Positions 44,195 through 57,924 are shown, counted from the stretch's first letter. The stretch is 64,000 nt of DNA from Takashimella koratensis (GCA_003116875.1 BCKT01000014.1:690149-754148); one strand, 5' to 3'. Notes: a model not told the origin generated them from the letters alone. Program-made: numbers and translations.

Positions 44195-47100
44195 TCAATC
44201 ATCATCACTCAGATCAGCCAAATTTTCTTGCTTATCCTTTGCCCTCCTCGCTTCAACTCGCGCCACGACACTCGGTGCAAATGCCTCATCATCGTCCCCA
44301 GCTCCCTCATGCCTTGACCGCTTCGTATTCGCTGCACCGCCACTACCTCCACCTCCGCCGCTACGTTTCAGATTGACCCTGCCTACATCGTTGGCGCGCA
44401 TATGCGCTAGGTCAGGACGAGATTTTAGGATCTGCGTGGTCGGTCAGCTACGCGTGGCCGGTGGAAAAAGAAAGAAAAGAAACTGGGTCGAGAGGTAGTG
44501 AGGCGTAGGTATGAGACATCATGCTACAGAATAGACTCACCTGTAGACCTATCTCGTAGATCCTTCGTTCTTCGGCCGAGTCATGGAACCCATGTTCGTG
44601 CTCAAGTACTAGCCGAATCAGCATTCTTCTCGCTTTTGTTGACCTTTCCAATTCACCTGAAATCCCATATGAGCTGAGGATCCCTTCTTCCCCGTTCAGT
44701 CCTGCAAAGCAATCAGCGACTTCTGCTCCGACCACGTTGACAGCCAGTTATCTTCACCATTCTCCTTCTTGTCCTTCCTAGACAGGGCAAGTCGTTGTTT
44801 AGCAATCTGCAAAGCTCGAGCCTTGCGCTCCTCTCGACGTTCCTCTCGACGTTCCTCTCGACGATCCGCATACTCGTCCTTTCCGCAAACATTAGCACAC
44901 GCCTAAACCACCTCGTGAATCAACTCACATCCGCCTCGTCAAGTTCTTCCATATCAGAGCTAAACTCCGCCTCGGCTTGGTCGCTAATGAATCTATCTTG
45001 CGCAAGGCGGACGCGTTCAATCTGGTTCATTCGATCAGTATACCGCCTTTCCTCAAAAAATCAAGTACTGACGTTGCCCTTGACGAACCCGCGAGGGTCA
45101 AATTTAAAGATATTGGGCAACCCAAAGAGATCACCCTGAGATTCCTTGTTCGTGGCTCGGTCGTAACCTTCATGAATCCGCCATTCCACAGCGCCGTCAT
45201 TGAGCTGCCTCGCTCGTTGTTGTTTATGAACTGCTCGTGTCAGATGTGTTATGAGCAGGACCTACTTTGCCTCTCATAGATGAGCTCCTCCAGTGTGCCC
45301 TGGCTGATGAGGCGGTACACGTCCCTGTTCGTCAATCATGATGACACCCAGTACTTACACAGGCCGTTTTTGGCCAATTCGGAATGCCCTGTCCATCGCT
45401 TGCAGGTCGTTGGCCGGGTCTGGTCTCGGTCAGCTTTGTCAGAAGGTTCAACTCACTCCAGTTTGGATCAAAGATAACCACCTTGTTCGCCTGTTGTCAG
45501 TAGATACGCGGTTGCCGGTACCCACCGCAGTCAGGTTGAGACCCACACCGCCGGCACCGGTGCTGACGATGAGAATCAAATGATCCCCTTTGGGATCTTG
45601 GAACCTATCCACCATGTCCATGCGGGTTTCTTGGTCCACCTCGCCAGTGTACACATCCATGCCGAATCCTCCCACTGTCGTTGTCAGCACGTTCATTTTG
45701 CAGATTCCACTCACAGTGAGTAGACAGGTTGATAAATTGCTCAATCATCTTGATCAAACGAACCGAGTTGGAGAAGATGAGGACTGTCAGTCAGCTTTAC
45801 CAGTTCATTGTACTGACCTTTGTTGTTGGCTGACGTGTCCTCGCGCCATTGAATGAGCAGTTCCTCGAGAAGCTGGAGTCAGCAAGCACTTGCCGCAGTA
45901 CTCACTGTCCATTTTCCACAATTGGATGGGTTCCTGGACACAAGCGATAAGCGACATGTAGAGTGTTTACTCACAAGGCATCCTTCAGAGAGTCGCGCGC
46001 TCTCAGATCGTAATCTTCGCCAGTCTGATTCTTGTCAGCTGGTAGATAGAATACAAAATCAACTGGACTCACGCAATTCTTGAAGATCCTCTTATTTGTT
46101 TCGATCTGCAAATTTCAGCGTCGACATTGAAGGCACCTACCAAACGTTGTGGGTCACCGGGGGCTGCGACGGTTAGCGCCGGATGAGACACCAGAACTGA
46201 TCTAGCTTACAGAGATACAATAAGCCGAAATGCTGGATCGCTTGTCAGTTGTATGCCAAAGCTACACGTCGACATAACTCACATTGGCAACTTTACGAAT
46301 CGCGCTCATACTGTGCCGTCAGCGCCTAATGTCTACCTTACTTACTTCTTGAACAGCGCTTCCTTGAAGGTTTCACCATGTGCGTTGAGCTCATGACAGC
46401 ATTGAGCACTTGGCGTTTCCGACCCGCAATCGCACGGAGCGCTTCGGCCCAGGATAAATTGGACGTCTTAGATGTCAATACTAGTGTAAAACTGGACCCA
46501 CCTTCCGACTCGATCAGCCGCTGGTATGCCGAGATTTGCTTCTCGCCGAGAGGGCAGAGTACGACGAGATCTCGCTTTACTGGTAGCTATGTGTTGTTAG
46601 CTCGTTGTCTGCTGCAGCACCTTACTTCATGTGCGATGAGGCTCTTGTCTCGCCGAATATAGAAATGAGGAAGGATTCTCTCGCTGACGAGGCCCAGCCT
46701 CCACTGGCTTCATCAGCAATAAACCGACGGAGACTACTCACGATCATGACTGTCACATCTACAACCTCGCCCTCTCGCCTATGACCCTTCTTGATGGGGT
46801 CTGCAAACCTCCTCCATTGTTTCATAGTCCCAGCCCATCCCCGATGCACCTAGAGCGTAAGCGATACTCCATTCATCACTTACAAAGTCTAGTACGCTCC
46901 ACATTTCGTCCATCCGATTCTGGATCAAAGTCCCCGTAAGCGCGAAACATGCCGAGCACTTGATCTTCTTACACGCAAGCGTAAGACTTGCGTGTGGGTC
47001 CTTCATCCGATGAGCTTCGTCCACAAACACTGCTGAGATGGGGAGATCCTTGATATCTTCAATCGTGCGCTTGACGAAATCGTGCGAAACGACGATGATG

Positions 47101-48488
47101 TCAAGGTATCCATGGAGAAAAGCAGTTTTTGTCTCCTTCAGGTTGTCATTCTTCAGAACGGCGTACTCAAAGTACCCCCACGTCTCGAGCTCCCTTGTCC
47201 AGTTGCGAACCAAAGACGCGGGACACAGGATCAGCGCTGTCGCCCATTTTTGCGCAGGGATGAAACCCTTGCCGCTTCGAATCGCGTCCTTCCGCCGGTG
47301 GTAGTCCTTTTTCGTTCCCGTCTTCCTCATGATCGCCGACAGCTATGGTCAGCGGATTCCAACCTGGCTACATACAAACGCGATGACCTGAATCGTCTTG
47401 CCAAGACTGATGTCAGCTACCGAACTAACCTTTGCTCACCCCATATCGTCACCGAGAATCCCGCCGGCGCCCTCGATGTATCTCTTGTAGAAGAAACGGA
47501 CTCCATCGCGCTGGTATTCTCGTAGAAACCGATTGATAGGTGCGGGTACAGCCACGCCGCCAGGCATGCCGTCGAGGGATAGAGGTCCAATCTTAGCTTG
47601 CTCCGGCGTGGGCAAGAAGGCTGGGCGCATTCCGCTGACGTCGAGTGAGGCGGTGGGGAGGGAACTGATGCCAGAGCTAGGATCACGTGGGGCTATGTGT
47701 CAGATCAGATAGTAGGATCTCTTACCAGGTCCAAACTCGTCCTCAGAGAACTGCTCCTCTTCCTCTGGCGGGGGAGACGGAGACGACCTGATGGTCGGCC
47801 TCATCGCCAGTTCATCTTCAGGCCCAAACTCTTCTTCTTCGGCCTCTGCCTCTTCCTCCTCGTGTGGCTCCTCGGCAGATGGTTTCGACTCCACATTAGG
47901 CTGAGGCTTCGCCTTGACCATAGCCTCGAGCTCTCGCTGAGCTCGTGTCGCACTGTCCCCACCGGCGTCCTTGATGCCTTGAGTGAGACTTTGCTAGAAC
48001 GAACAACTTACCGGCTAGCCGATACAACGCATTGAATGGGAGAATCACCTCTGCGTGTTAGCCATGATAAGATTTCAGTACTCACGCCCCTCGTACTCGA
48101 GATTATCGTCACCGTCTGCGGCAGCTCCTACACCCTCGTCGCTCTTGTCGCCGCCGGTTCGCTGCCGAGTCGACTTCTTAAGCTTGGCCGGCAAAGTCAG
48201 CGTCTTGACCCCATCCCGTCGACGTTTCTTGTTCTCCGCCTTGATCGAGGTGCGTGAAGCCACGTTCTTCTGCAGATCGGCATAGGTCTGGGCCTCGAGC
48301 TTGGCCTCGCGGTCGAAATCGTCGTCGGAGACTGACAAGGGTGTCAGCAGCGCTCGGAGGTTACACGGTCAATGCTCACTGGGGTCGTCTTTGACTGATT
48401 GAAAAGGTTGGGAGGCTGCGGAGGGGCGGGACTTGGATCGGCTAGAGGTAACGGTGCGAGACTGCCCGCTGCTCGAGGTCGACGGCAT
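44195..48488 (-). CDS. SNF2 family helicase, ERCC6L2-like (Rad26-related)
   Basis: DNA translocase of the ERCC6/CSB branch, probably in DNA repair. Junctions checked in phase for the N-terminal half: 48488-48380, 48331-48086, 48050-48012, 47977-47726, 47692-47440, 47406-47376, 47342-46884 and 46849-46742; a further ten or so short exons lead to a TAG/TAA stop at 44195. Parts: acidic N-terminus; helicase lobe 1 with Walker A GDDMGLGKTIQV, CPASLVRNWTRELETW and DEAH box FVDEAHRMKDP; QWRRFADPIKKGHR; an inserted Cys cluster (APCDCGSETPSAQCC) typical of ERCC6L2; lobe 2 with VLIFSNSVRLI, YTGEVDQETR, STGAGGVGLNLT and DRAFRIGQKRPVDVYRL; then a Hebo-like segment near FGLPNIFKFDPRGFV. The C-terminal exons (44.2-45.0 kb) are only partly resolved. 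At least two introns seem to end in AAG. Confidence 0.88.
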
Positions 48489-48739
48489 GGGATTAGTGGG
48501 TGGGTCCAGTTGAGAAAGAGTAAAGCAAAGTGGCCAAAGGACCAGAGGAACCAAATAGACTCGGTTGAGTGGACTGGCTCATATAAGTCACGTGAGGTGT
48601 CGGATGAAATTGCCACGTGGTCGAGTGGAGGCCCATCATCGGGTTGGGATGGAAAAACAGAACGACAGAAAAAACAGAACTGACAATCTCGACTCATACC
48701 CTCATCGATAACCTACCTGCCTGGGACCAGCTGCTGAGC

Positions 48740-51700
48740 ATGCGGCTGCTGTCGCCCGTATCGAGGGTCCCGAGGGCCCTCTCAATATATCGCTGCTCGC
48801 CTCGCTCCAATTGCCTTTACCGATACGCCAGTACCCAGCCCGTCGATAAGCGGAAAGCGTACTCGGCGACCTTGCTCTTGCCCAAGACCCCGCTCGCGCT
48901 CAAGCCGAAGAACCTGGTCAAGAATGAGGAGCCGTATCGATCCAGATCGATGAGCGACCTGTACCAGGCACAGGTGGGTTAGAGTCAGTAGGGGCTAAGG
49001 ATAGGAGAAGAGCTGATGGTAGCAGTCGGCATTGGATGCGCCGTTGTTTGTTCTTCATGACGGCCCGCCATACGCCAACGGGCGATTGCATATGGGTAGG
49101 TTGGTATAGGTGACAAGTACTGACAACTGTAGGACATGCTTTGAACAAGATCTTGAAAGACATGATCAACCGATATCGTGTTATTCGAGGTTATCGAGTC
49201 CAGTGAGCTCCGACCCTTTCTCTAGCTAACCCCAGCTACGTCCCAGGGTGGGATTGTCATGGTCTCCCTATCGAGCACAAAGCTTTGAAAGAGCTCGGCG
49301 TGAGTATCCTTTACCACAAGCGCTGACGACAGAAATCACACCTAGCGATGGACCCGACGGTCGTGCGATCCACTGCGCGGCGGTTCGCGCTCGAGGCTAT
49401 CGAGGTGCAGAAGAAAGAGTTTCAGAGTTTGGGGATCATGGCGGACTGGGACGCAGAGGGAGGAACTTATCGGACTCTGGGTAGGTAGAAGAGTGGGAAG
49501 GGCTGACTGTAGATCATGGGTTTGAGATTCGACAGCTCAAGTTGTTCAAGAACATGGTGGAGAAAGGTGTGTAGGGGATATGGGCGCGCTGACGGTAGGA
49601 TTTATTTCACATCGGTTACGGCCAACGTATTATTCTCCGTCATCACGAACCGCGCTGGCCGAGGCCGAGCTCGAGTATATGGACAAGAAGTCAACGTCGG
49701 TCTATGTGGTCTTCCCTGTTGCTTCAGACGACATGAGCCCCAAGCTCCGAGAGATTTACAATACGGATGGTGCAGAGTCGCTGAGCCTCGCGATTTGGAC
49801 GACCACGCCGTGGAGTTTAGCAGGGAACTTGGTGAGTGGGAATCTGAGCGGCGCTGATAACAGGGCGTGGCGGTTGGATCGGACATGGTGTACAACGTCG
49901 TCAAACTAGGCGATGGTCGATTGGTCGTGGTTGCGGAGGACCGGTTGCTCGCACTGCAAGAGGTTCTTGGGGAGGCATCGTTTGTTGGCCGACTGACAGG
50001 TAGGTAATTGTGATATCTTGCTAAACCCCAGGCCATGAGCTGTCCGAGACACGGTATACACATTTCTTCCATCCAACATCCTCCCCCTCACCTCGGCCGG
50101 TTGTTTTCACGTCCAAGCACGTCACGGCAGACTCGGGTACCGGTTTGGTCCACTCTGCCCCTGCACACGGTCACGAGGACTACGAGTCGTTCATTGCTGC
50201 CGGGTTGTTGCCGGAGCAGATCCGGTGCCCCATTGACGATGACGGAAAGTTCACCGCCGAGGTGGCCGAATGGGCGGGCGGGGTCGCGGATGGTCTTATC
50301 GGACAAAGTGCACTGGGCGACGGGACGAAAAGCATGGTGGAGCTGTTGAGACAGACCGGCGCGCTGCTGAAGGAGGAGCCAATATCTCATCGGTATCCGT
50401 TTGACTGGAAGACAAAGCAGCCAGTCATGATTCGGTAAGCGTTTGGACTGATAAAGCTGATCCAAGAACAACACCGCAGTGGTTTGCAGATGTCGAGGGG
50501 TTGAAGGATACGGCAAAGGCAGCGCTGGACGAGGTCAACTTTGTCCCGGCAACAGGTGAGTCATAGGGTGACGTCGCTAAAGCCAGGTCGAAATCGACTC
50601 ACCGCGACGGTTATGTCTCGTACCGAATGGTGCATCTCTCGTCAGCGGAGCTGGGGTGTTCCGATCCCGGCGTTGTTGGACGCCCAAGGTGCTCCGGTGC
50701 TCACCGGCGAGTCGTTGGAACACATCATCTCGGTTCTGGAGGACAAGGGGGTAGACTATTGGTGGACTGGACCGGTTGAGGAGTTTACTACTCCTGGCCT
50801 CAGTGGGCAGTATTCCAAGGGCACAGATACGCTGGATGTCTGGTTTGACAGCGGGACGTCGTGGACGCTTCTCGAGAGCCGGGGAGACCAGCCGCCGGCG
50901 GACGTCTACCTCGAGGGGTCAGACCAACACCGCGGCTGGTTTCAGTCGTCGCTGCTCACCCGGCTAAGCAGCTCTCATGCCGCCGCGCCGTACAAGAACG
51001 TCGTGACGCATGGATTTGTCATGGACGAGCGAGGGGACAAGATGAGCAAGTCGGCAGGGAACGGATTGTCCCCGATGGAAGTGATCCACGGTACCAAGGT
51101 AGGTTAGGCATTGAATAAGCTCACGACAGGACACTCCTGCGTACGGGACCGACACGCTAAGAGTTTGGGCGGCGGGTGTGGACTACACCGGGGATGTGAT
51201 TATCGGGCCGACGTCGATCTCGCATGCCGCGGAGATTTTGCGGAGATTGAGAGGCGCTCTCCGGTTTCTTGCGGCGAATACGGCGGGTTACCAACTAGGC
51301 GCGGTCAAGATGTCTCTAGTGGGTTGAGTTGGAGGCAAGGGCTGAGAACCAGATTGACAGCTACGTGATTGGGGAGTTGGACGTGTTGGAGAAGACGGCC
51401 GCAACGGCGTACGAGAGCTTTGCGTTCAATCGAGGTAGGTCTAAGCGAGGTCTGGTCTGACAGCAGTGATTCAATCCGTATCGACATTTGCGACGACGTT
51501 GTCGACGTTTTACTTTGACACGATCAAGGATACTTTGTACTGCGATGCTAGGGACAGTGAGGCCCGGGTTGCCGTGATTGCAACGTTGCACCAGGTGGGT
51601 TGAAACGAGTGCGTAAACTGATGACAGATCTTGACTCGGCTGGTCAAGATCATCGCACCGGTCACGCCTCATCTCGCCGAGGAGATTTACGAGCATATTC

Positions 51701-52202
51701 CGGCACTGGAGAGGAAGTCGTCCGTCTTCCTCGACCAGTGGCGAGAGACCCCGCAGTTGGCTAATGTCAAGGAGGATGTGGGTGTACTGCTTGAAGCACG
51801 GTCGGAGGTGTTCCAGATGCTAGAGCAGGCCCGAGCGGCCAAGCACCTCCGCTCAGCGACCGAAGCCGACGTGTACCTTGGAGCCGATGGGCCCCTCAAA
51901 ACCCTGCTGGAAACACATGGTGAGTGTCCTTTAGATCTCGCTAATCACAGACGTGCTCCTCCCCGGCCTCTTTGGCGTGTCCCGAGTCGTCCTCGCCACC
52001 CCTCCCTCATCGGACTCTTGGTCCGCCTCCAAGGACCTTGCGACTGGTGAGTCAGCGTCGTTCGTCACTGACGCCAGCCCACGGTCCATTATCCATCACC
52101 CTGGTTCCAGCACAGCAGAGCCAGTGTCCCCGGTGTTGGCTGTACACCAGCGGCGAGCCCGACCACCTGTGCGACCGTTGTCACGGAGTTGTGGAAGCAT
52201 AG
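48740..52202 (+). CDS. ISM1: Isoleucyl-tRNA synthetase, mitochondrial
   Basis: Charges mitochondrial tRNA-Ile. Starts at ATG 48740; residues 1-35 are Arg/Ser-rich without acids, a mitochondrial presequence. The gene has about fifteen exons separated by 35-50 nt introns. Signatures in order: the class I HIGH site as [43 protein letters not shown], the CP1 editing domain with [57 protein letters not shown], the KMSKS site in [13 protein letters not shown], and the anticodon-binding domain ([16 protein letters not shown]). The C-terminus ends with a zinc motif, CPRCW then CDRC, as in bacterial-type IleRS. Stop TAG 52200-52202. The gene is divergent from the SNF2 gene with only ~250 bp between starts. 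Confidence 0.95.
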
Positions 52203-54216
52203 AGTGATCGGGCCTGGGCCTAGGCTTGGCCTGTGCCTTTCCCTCAGACCCCTAAACTCACCACACCCTTGCAATTGAGTGGGACGCACGCGCGCTTCGC
52301 ATGGGTCCTCGGCACGCTTCGGCACGCTTCGGCACGGTGGGGCAGTGGGCAGGAGGAGAGAGGAGCAGGGAAAGGTGTGGAAACCTGATGCATGGATTTT
52401 TACCCAATACGTCATTAGGCCACACACGGAGTTTGCGGGAATTGCTTACGATTCCCACACAGCGGTACGAGTTTATTCCAAAGGAGGGTGTTTACTGTAA
52501 TTCACCCAAACAAGTTGGTCTAGTCTGTTTTTGCGTTCTTGCCCTGCCCCGCTTACCCCTAGTCCCTCTTCCTTCCCCGGCACCGTCATAAGCTCTGCTA
52601 ATCGCACGAGGCGCAGCAAGGCACGCCAGGGCCTAGGTCTTGGATGGATGGAAGCAAAGGAGCTGGGCGCGCGAGCCAAGCAAGGGGAGGTAACCCCGGC
52701 AGACCGGAAGATGCTGTCATCAGATGCATGCAGTGACACCCACGCAAGTCAAGGCTAATAAACAAGATGGGGGGATTAGGAAAAGAACATCAGCAAGCTG
52801 GGTTCGGTGCATACAGTATCAACTTGATTAACCTGCTGACAGAAGCTTACCGCCACGTTGCGGATCTACAGTAGCGCTGAAACGATGACACTGTCGATGA
52901 CCTGATCTGATGACATGCATGACTGATGTGTGTACGTGAAATGATGAGTGGGGTGGTCGAAGCTGCATGAGCCGCGGCCCAAGTTGTGCTACTCTTCCAC
53001 CCCTTCTCCCGCGCATCCCCCAACTTGCAACCTCTGCTCTCACCCGTCCGTGTTTGGGTGTGGGTGGGAGGGAACTGGCGGGCTAGGGTCAAAAATTCCT
53101 GGGCCCTGAAGGAGGAGTCAATTTCGACCGCGTTTGCTGGAATCGAGCGATGTGCCCAGCCAGGCGAGCAGAGGTCGGAGGACGGAGATGCAGGGAAAGT
53201 GATCATAAGTGGGCAAGGCGGGCGAGCGGAGGGAGGGGGGGAAGGGAGGGAGGGAGGGAAGGGAGGGAGGGAGGGAGATTCTATGAGGCGAGGTAAAGGC
53301 AAAGTGGGCCGGGATGGAGGGGCAGGAGGAGAGGGGAAGAAGTGACAGAAAGGAGCTGGGCGCGGCCGCCGTCAACACGGATTCACCGAGTCAAAGAAGC
53401 GAGCGGCGGCGGCGGGGTAGGCGTGGTATGTATACGGCGGCCCAGCCTCCCAGGTTCCAGTGTATTCGCATTCACATTCGCCGGGAGACAGAAAGAGTCC
53501 AGTCCTGTCCTGTCCAATCCAACAAATCAAGACCTGAAAATCGCCTAGTGAGCGACAGAGACGGACAACCTACTCCTGTACCCCTACGCTGGAAGGAGAA
53601 AAAATAACTCCCTCAAAAGCCGCTCCCCTATTCATCCCCCTCTTTTCCATCTTCTCCCTCACCCACCTATCATCACCAAACCACCCTTCACCTCCTTCAC
53701 CACCCACCGACCCACCCTCCCCTCCTCCCTTCTCAACCTCCTCTCCCTCTCCCTCCGTCCTCCCGACCCCCCCGGGACGCGCCGCTCTATCCCCGCTCAT
53801 TCCATACCACCGGCCCCGGGGCCAAGACTCAATCCCTTGTTCCTTCCCTCAACTGGACCCAGCACAACGGTCCCGGTACTTGGGGTTGTTGCGTTTATTT
53901 TTTGGGTCACTCTTGGGGAGCTTTCAAGCGATCGGCCAGGATAAAACCGACCTCGTTACACACACTTCGGCATCGTCTTTCCATTCTTCCGTCCCAAGTG
54001 AGCAAGCATCCTTAGTCACTGTGTCATTTTTTTTTCTCTACTCCCCAGCTCGCCGCTCACCACCACGACTATAGCGAACGACCACCAACCCCAGTGGATC
54101 TGGTGTCCTCTCGTCCACACTTCCACCCCGCCATGCAGTTGCATCGTAATCATCACTCATTCCCCATCTCGTGATCGCCTTCAACCCATGGTTTACACAT
54201 AAACACACACGCCATC
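52203..54216. other. 2-kb gene-free region with simple repeats
   Basis: No convincing gene. Contents: a GGCACGCTTC direct repeat (three near copies, 52307-52340), a purine run of GGGAGGGA units (53226-53278), a C-rich block (53690-53800), and a T10 run near 54028. The last ~200 bp before 54217 are a leader for the bZIP gene. Confidence 0.5.
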
Positions 54217-55438
54217 ATGTCTGAACCATCCCCAAGACCGAACGTTACCCCTAGCCGGCCCACATCCTCCCAAACGGTCTCACCCCTAGTCGAGACCAAG
54301 CCGGCTTTACCAGCGGACACGGTCCGGTCGTCACGAACAGCGTCGGCAGGCCCTTCCACTTCGTCGCACGGCAACGCGACTGATACATCCACAGACGCCG
54401 ATATGGCCGGAGGCGGTGGCCATCTACGAGAGAGAGATCGCGAACCGGATTCACACGAGGACGACGGTCTGAGAGGCGGAGGAGATGATTCCATGGCTCT
54501 ACGTCGACGTGAGGCGAATCGTCTAGCAGCGCAGCGATTTCGTAGTAGGAAAAAAGGATACCAAGACAGTCTTGAAGAAAAAGTACGAGCGCTCGAGGAG
54601 GAAAAGGGAGCATTGGCGCGACGACTCGAGCGAGTTGAGGATGCTGGGATCGGTTCGAGCGGTCGTCATCACGGGTACGGGTTGGACGACGACGGGCGAT
54701 TTGGTCGTGGCGGTGGTAGTCAAGTCCGGCGATCTCCTTCTTCTGACTTGTATGGCTCCAGCAGTCGAGGCGCTCGGCACAGTGGGCGTTCTGCCTCCCC
54801 AATACTTCGGGAAGCACGGGACGGTTTATCTGATGCCGAAGTCCGTGTGACCGGGTTGGAAGCGGCGAACCGAAGACTTCAGGACGAGCTTCGTAGCGTA
54901 TACGAGGAAAACGACAGGTTGCGAGCCGAGTTGGATCGATGGAGAGAGTGGACGAGAGAATCGCGCGAACCACCAAGGGGCGGCGAGCGCGATCGCGAGA
55001 GAGACAGAGACTACCACATTGATGTGAGTATATTTCGAATGGTTTTACGCGGCTAGTTGTTGACACCGCCAGTATCTCGAGCGCCATCGGCCTACCTTGC
55101 TCCCAGTGGATATGGGCGCGGCCCGATACCCTACGAACTCAGTATACCCCGTTCCGCCGAGCAAGCCGACCATTGAGCGCGGAACTTCATTTGGCAACAG
55201 TGTCCCAGTAACGCGCGCATCGCACGCACAGCACGCAACGTCACCTAGCATTCAACTACCACCGCTACGGCTCCCCCCACTCTCTGGCGCTCCGCCGATG
55301 CGGCCGCTTCTGTCGCCGCAGATGGCTCCGCCAATGCCACTCTCTGCGACTGGGCCACCCCCAAACGCGCCGTTTGCGCCGCCGCCAGACCGTCAGGCCA
55401 AGGATGGTCACACCCAGCCCCCCTTCCCTCGAGCCTAA
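54217..55438 (+). CDS. bZIP transcription factor
   Basis: Two exons, 54217-55023 and 55073-55438, give 390 aa. Residues 1-90 are Ser/Thr/Pro-rich and acidic. The basic region RRREANRLAAQRFRSRKK (96-113) shows the N-x7-R rule (Asn101, Arg109), followed by a heptad zipper with Leu119, Leu126, Leu133 and Val140 (only ~3.5 heptads). A Gly/Ser/Arg-rich insert follows, then a second strong coiled coil (about 205-245, VTGLEAANRRLQDELRSVYE, NDRLRAELDRW). After the intron the tail is Pro-rich. A bZIP of this kind with a split coiled coil could recognise CRE/AP-1 type sites such as those found in the window (inference). I cannot assign it to a named orthologue. Confidence 0.88.
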
Positions 55439-55981
55439 CAGTGGTGGTACCACTCTCCATGATTGTCAAAACTTCCTTAATCCCTGTCTATATCTTCCTC
55501 GCAAATCATCAATTTTTCTCTTTTTTGGAACCAACTTCAATATGCATCAAACCAACAAGGCAACAAGCGCGCTCTTGGACTTCGAGTCGGATCTGATTGC
55601 TTCGGATTATGTTCCACCAGTGGTTGTGGTCATTAGCGAATTTTGATGGAATGACACGTTTTTGTCAGAGGGATTTGAATGAAAAGCTGAGAAGGAGTGC
55701 CAGGGGCCGGTATGGGATGGTCACATGCATGATGTTGTGCATGTGTTGTTGTGCAGAGGAGGGTGAGGTTTAGGTGTGCAAGTGATCGAAAGTGTGGGTG
55801 GAGATGGAGTCGACTGCCACGACGCCACCTGGGAGCCCGGAGGAGACGACGACGTCAAAACAAACAGCGAGGTAACCGTGCCACCCCACCCACCAATCCC
55901 TTTGTTCATTTCTATCCACCCATCACCACATCCCACATCCCACATCCCACAATCCACAATCAACCGTTCACCCTCAACCCA
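55439..55981. other. Intergenic region bZIP-SEC12
   Basis: The 543 bp include the bZIP 3' UTR and a leader with a CATCCCACATCCCACATCCC repeat (55930-55955). A poorly structured frame over 55374-55646 was not accepted. Confidence 0.45.
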
Positions 55982-57673
55982 ATGACGCGCACAGCGCACC
56001 ACCCACATGCGACACCGTCGTTCCCGGTCTACTGCCTGGATTGGGCAGATAGCGAGACCCTCGTCCTCGGTGGAGGCGGCGGCGCCAGCCGGTCCGGGAT
56101 TGAGAACAAGCTGGCAAGTGTCACTCGAGCTTGCAAGATCCACTATACATGCTGAGGGTTGGTTCGCTAACATGCCGTAGAAACTGTGCAAGGTCTCAAA
56201 GGACGGCAGGTCGGTCAAGTACGTCGACGAGCTTGCGCTGGCCAAGGGCGAGGACGCGCCAATGACCATGGCCATGGATGTCAAGGTGGGTGATGGCTAG
56301 GCCAGGGTGATCCGAGCATCTGGTCTCAAGGCAAGAGAGGATACAGGACTCATGCTCACTCACGCAGACAAAGAAAGTCATCACCGGTGTCAACGCCGAG
56401 GCGTCGTCCTTGAAGGACGGACAGAACAAGCACTGCCGAGTGTACTCTTACGCTGATGATAAGTGGGTCGATCCTCCATCCCACCAGCCCTACACTCGCA
56501 GCTGATCCGCACCAGACTCGCATTTGTCAGCTCGCAGCAGACGTTGACCGCACCGTGGTCAGACGACTACCCATACCAGGTGAGCAACCCCCCACCCCTC
56601 ACCCCATCACTCTGTTTCTCGACCTGACTCCTGTGCAGAAATTCACTTCGCTGTCATCTACCAACCTCCTGGCTGTGGGTACGACGGATGGAGTTGTCTC
56701 GATCCTCTATTTCCCTTCGCTCGAGGTTCTGCTCCCGTCTTTCTCCATCGAGGGGGAAGACCTTGTCGACGTTCAGTGGAGTGCTGACGGAAAGACGGTA
56801 GGTCCGAGCACCGGGACGAGGGCTGATACTCAGCTTGCACTGGCGACTGCGTCGAATCTTAGAGTGTACCGGGTTGTCGAGAAAGAGAAAGGCAAAGCCA
56901 AGCTGGAGCTCGCGCAGACGATTTCGGCCGTTCAGGCAGAGGGCAAACACACGTTCCGGAGTGTTCGGTGAGTTGGGCTCTACTGGCATTGATCAAGACA
57001 TCAAAATTGATCGCCCAAACCCGGATTAGGTTCTCGTCCACACCCACTCCGTACATCTTCGCAACGACCAACACAGCGCGAGCGGTTAAGCGAGGCGCGC
57101 CGCAAAAGGCCTATGTGCTCAAGTTTGGCCTCTCGCCTGCAGGTGACAAGAAACAAGCCGAGTGGGCATTGCTCAACCGGAGAGAGATTGCGTCCAAGGC
57201 AGTCACCACATTTGATATCAGGTGAGCCAAGAGTCAATCCGGACCTCTTCATCACTCTCCATTTGTTGATTGCCCCAGTACCGACGGCAAGCTTCTATCC
57301 TTTGGCTGCTCAGACCTTTCCATCGGGATCCTCGACGCCTCCACGCTTGCTGTGAGTTACAAGCTAAAGACCTGATCCCAACTGACATCCCCAGCCGCTG
57401 TTGAGAATCCTCCACGCCCACTCGTTCCCCCCCACGGCGCTCAAGTTTAACCCAACCGCAAATTTGCTCGTCTCCGCAAGTGCGGACAACACAATACGCG
57501 TCATCGTCGTCCCGTCTTCCTTTGATTCAGGTGAGTATCTGGTCCTTAAACCCTGTCGGCTTGGTGGAGAGTGATGGTGATGGTGCTGATCGAGTTCAGT
57601 GTCGTTTTACCTCATCGCTGTGGTTTTGGCTATCCTTGCGATCCTTATCGCGCTGGTCCTGGCGAGACGGTGA
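55982..57673 (+). CDS. SEC12: SEC12/PREB-type guanine nucleotide exchange factor for Sar1
   Basis: ER membrane protein that activates Sar1 to start COPII coat assembly. About nine exons. WD40 propeller features in order: FPVYCLDWADSETLVLGGGG (N-terminal blade with the Gly loop), VSKDGRSVKYVDEL, FTSLSSTNLLAVGTTDGVVS, VDVQWSADGKT, TFDISTDGKLLSFGCSDLSI (over an intron), LHAHSFPPTALKFNPTANLL and VSASADNTIRVIVVP. The short C-terminus is one membrane segment, VSFYLIAVVLAILAILIALV, ending LARR with a TGA stop, giving a type II-like topology with the propeller in the cytosol and almost no lumenal domain. The N-terminal 15 residues are His-rich. Family call strong from the layout. Confidence 0.9.
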
Positions 57674-57924
57674 GATGCTCTCGGTCGGTGATCGTAATCG
57701 TGGTAGCCGTAGCCGTAGTCTTCGTAGTGGTCTCCATGTATTGCGGCGGGTTGTTTGGTCCCGCTGGTAGATATTCTCGCAACCGGTCCATTTTCCATCT
57801 CGCGACTCACCCTTTACCACCGACTCATCATCCATCATCCACCCCCACCACTCCACCTTGGACCTGTCAGCCTACACCTCTACCTAGATTTGTATGGTGA
57901 CCTGGTCGTCGCCCGACTACAATC

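Noticed and set aside
52847..53607. Several overlapping frames in the 2-kb gap
   Set aside because: They follow GGGA and TCCC purine/pyrimidine runs on both strands at once, the sign of low-complexity DNA.
54251..55087. 278-codon antisense frame over the bZIP gene
   Set aside because: No recognisable motif, while the plus strand carries a clear basic-zipper region.
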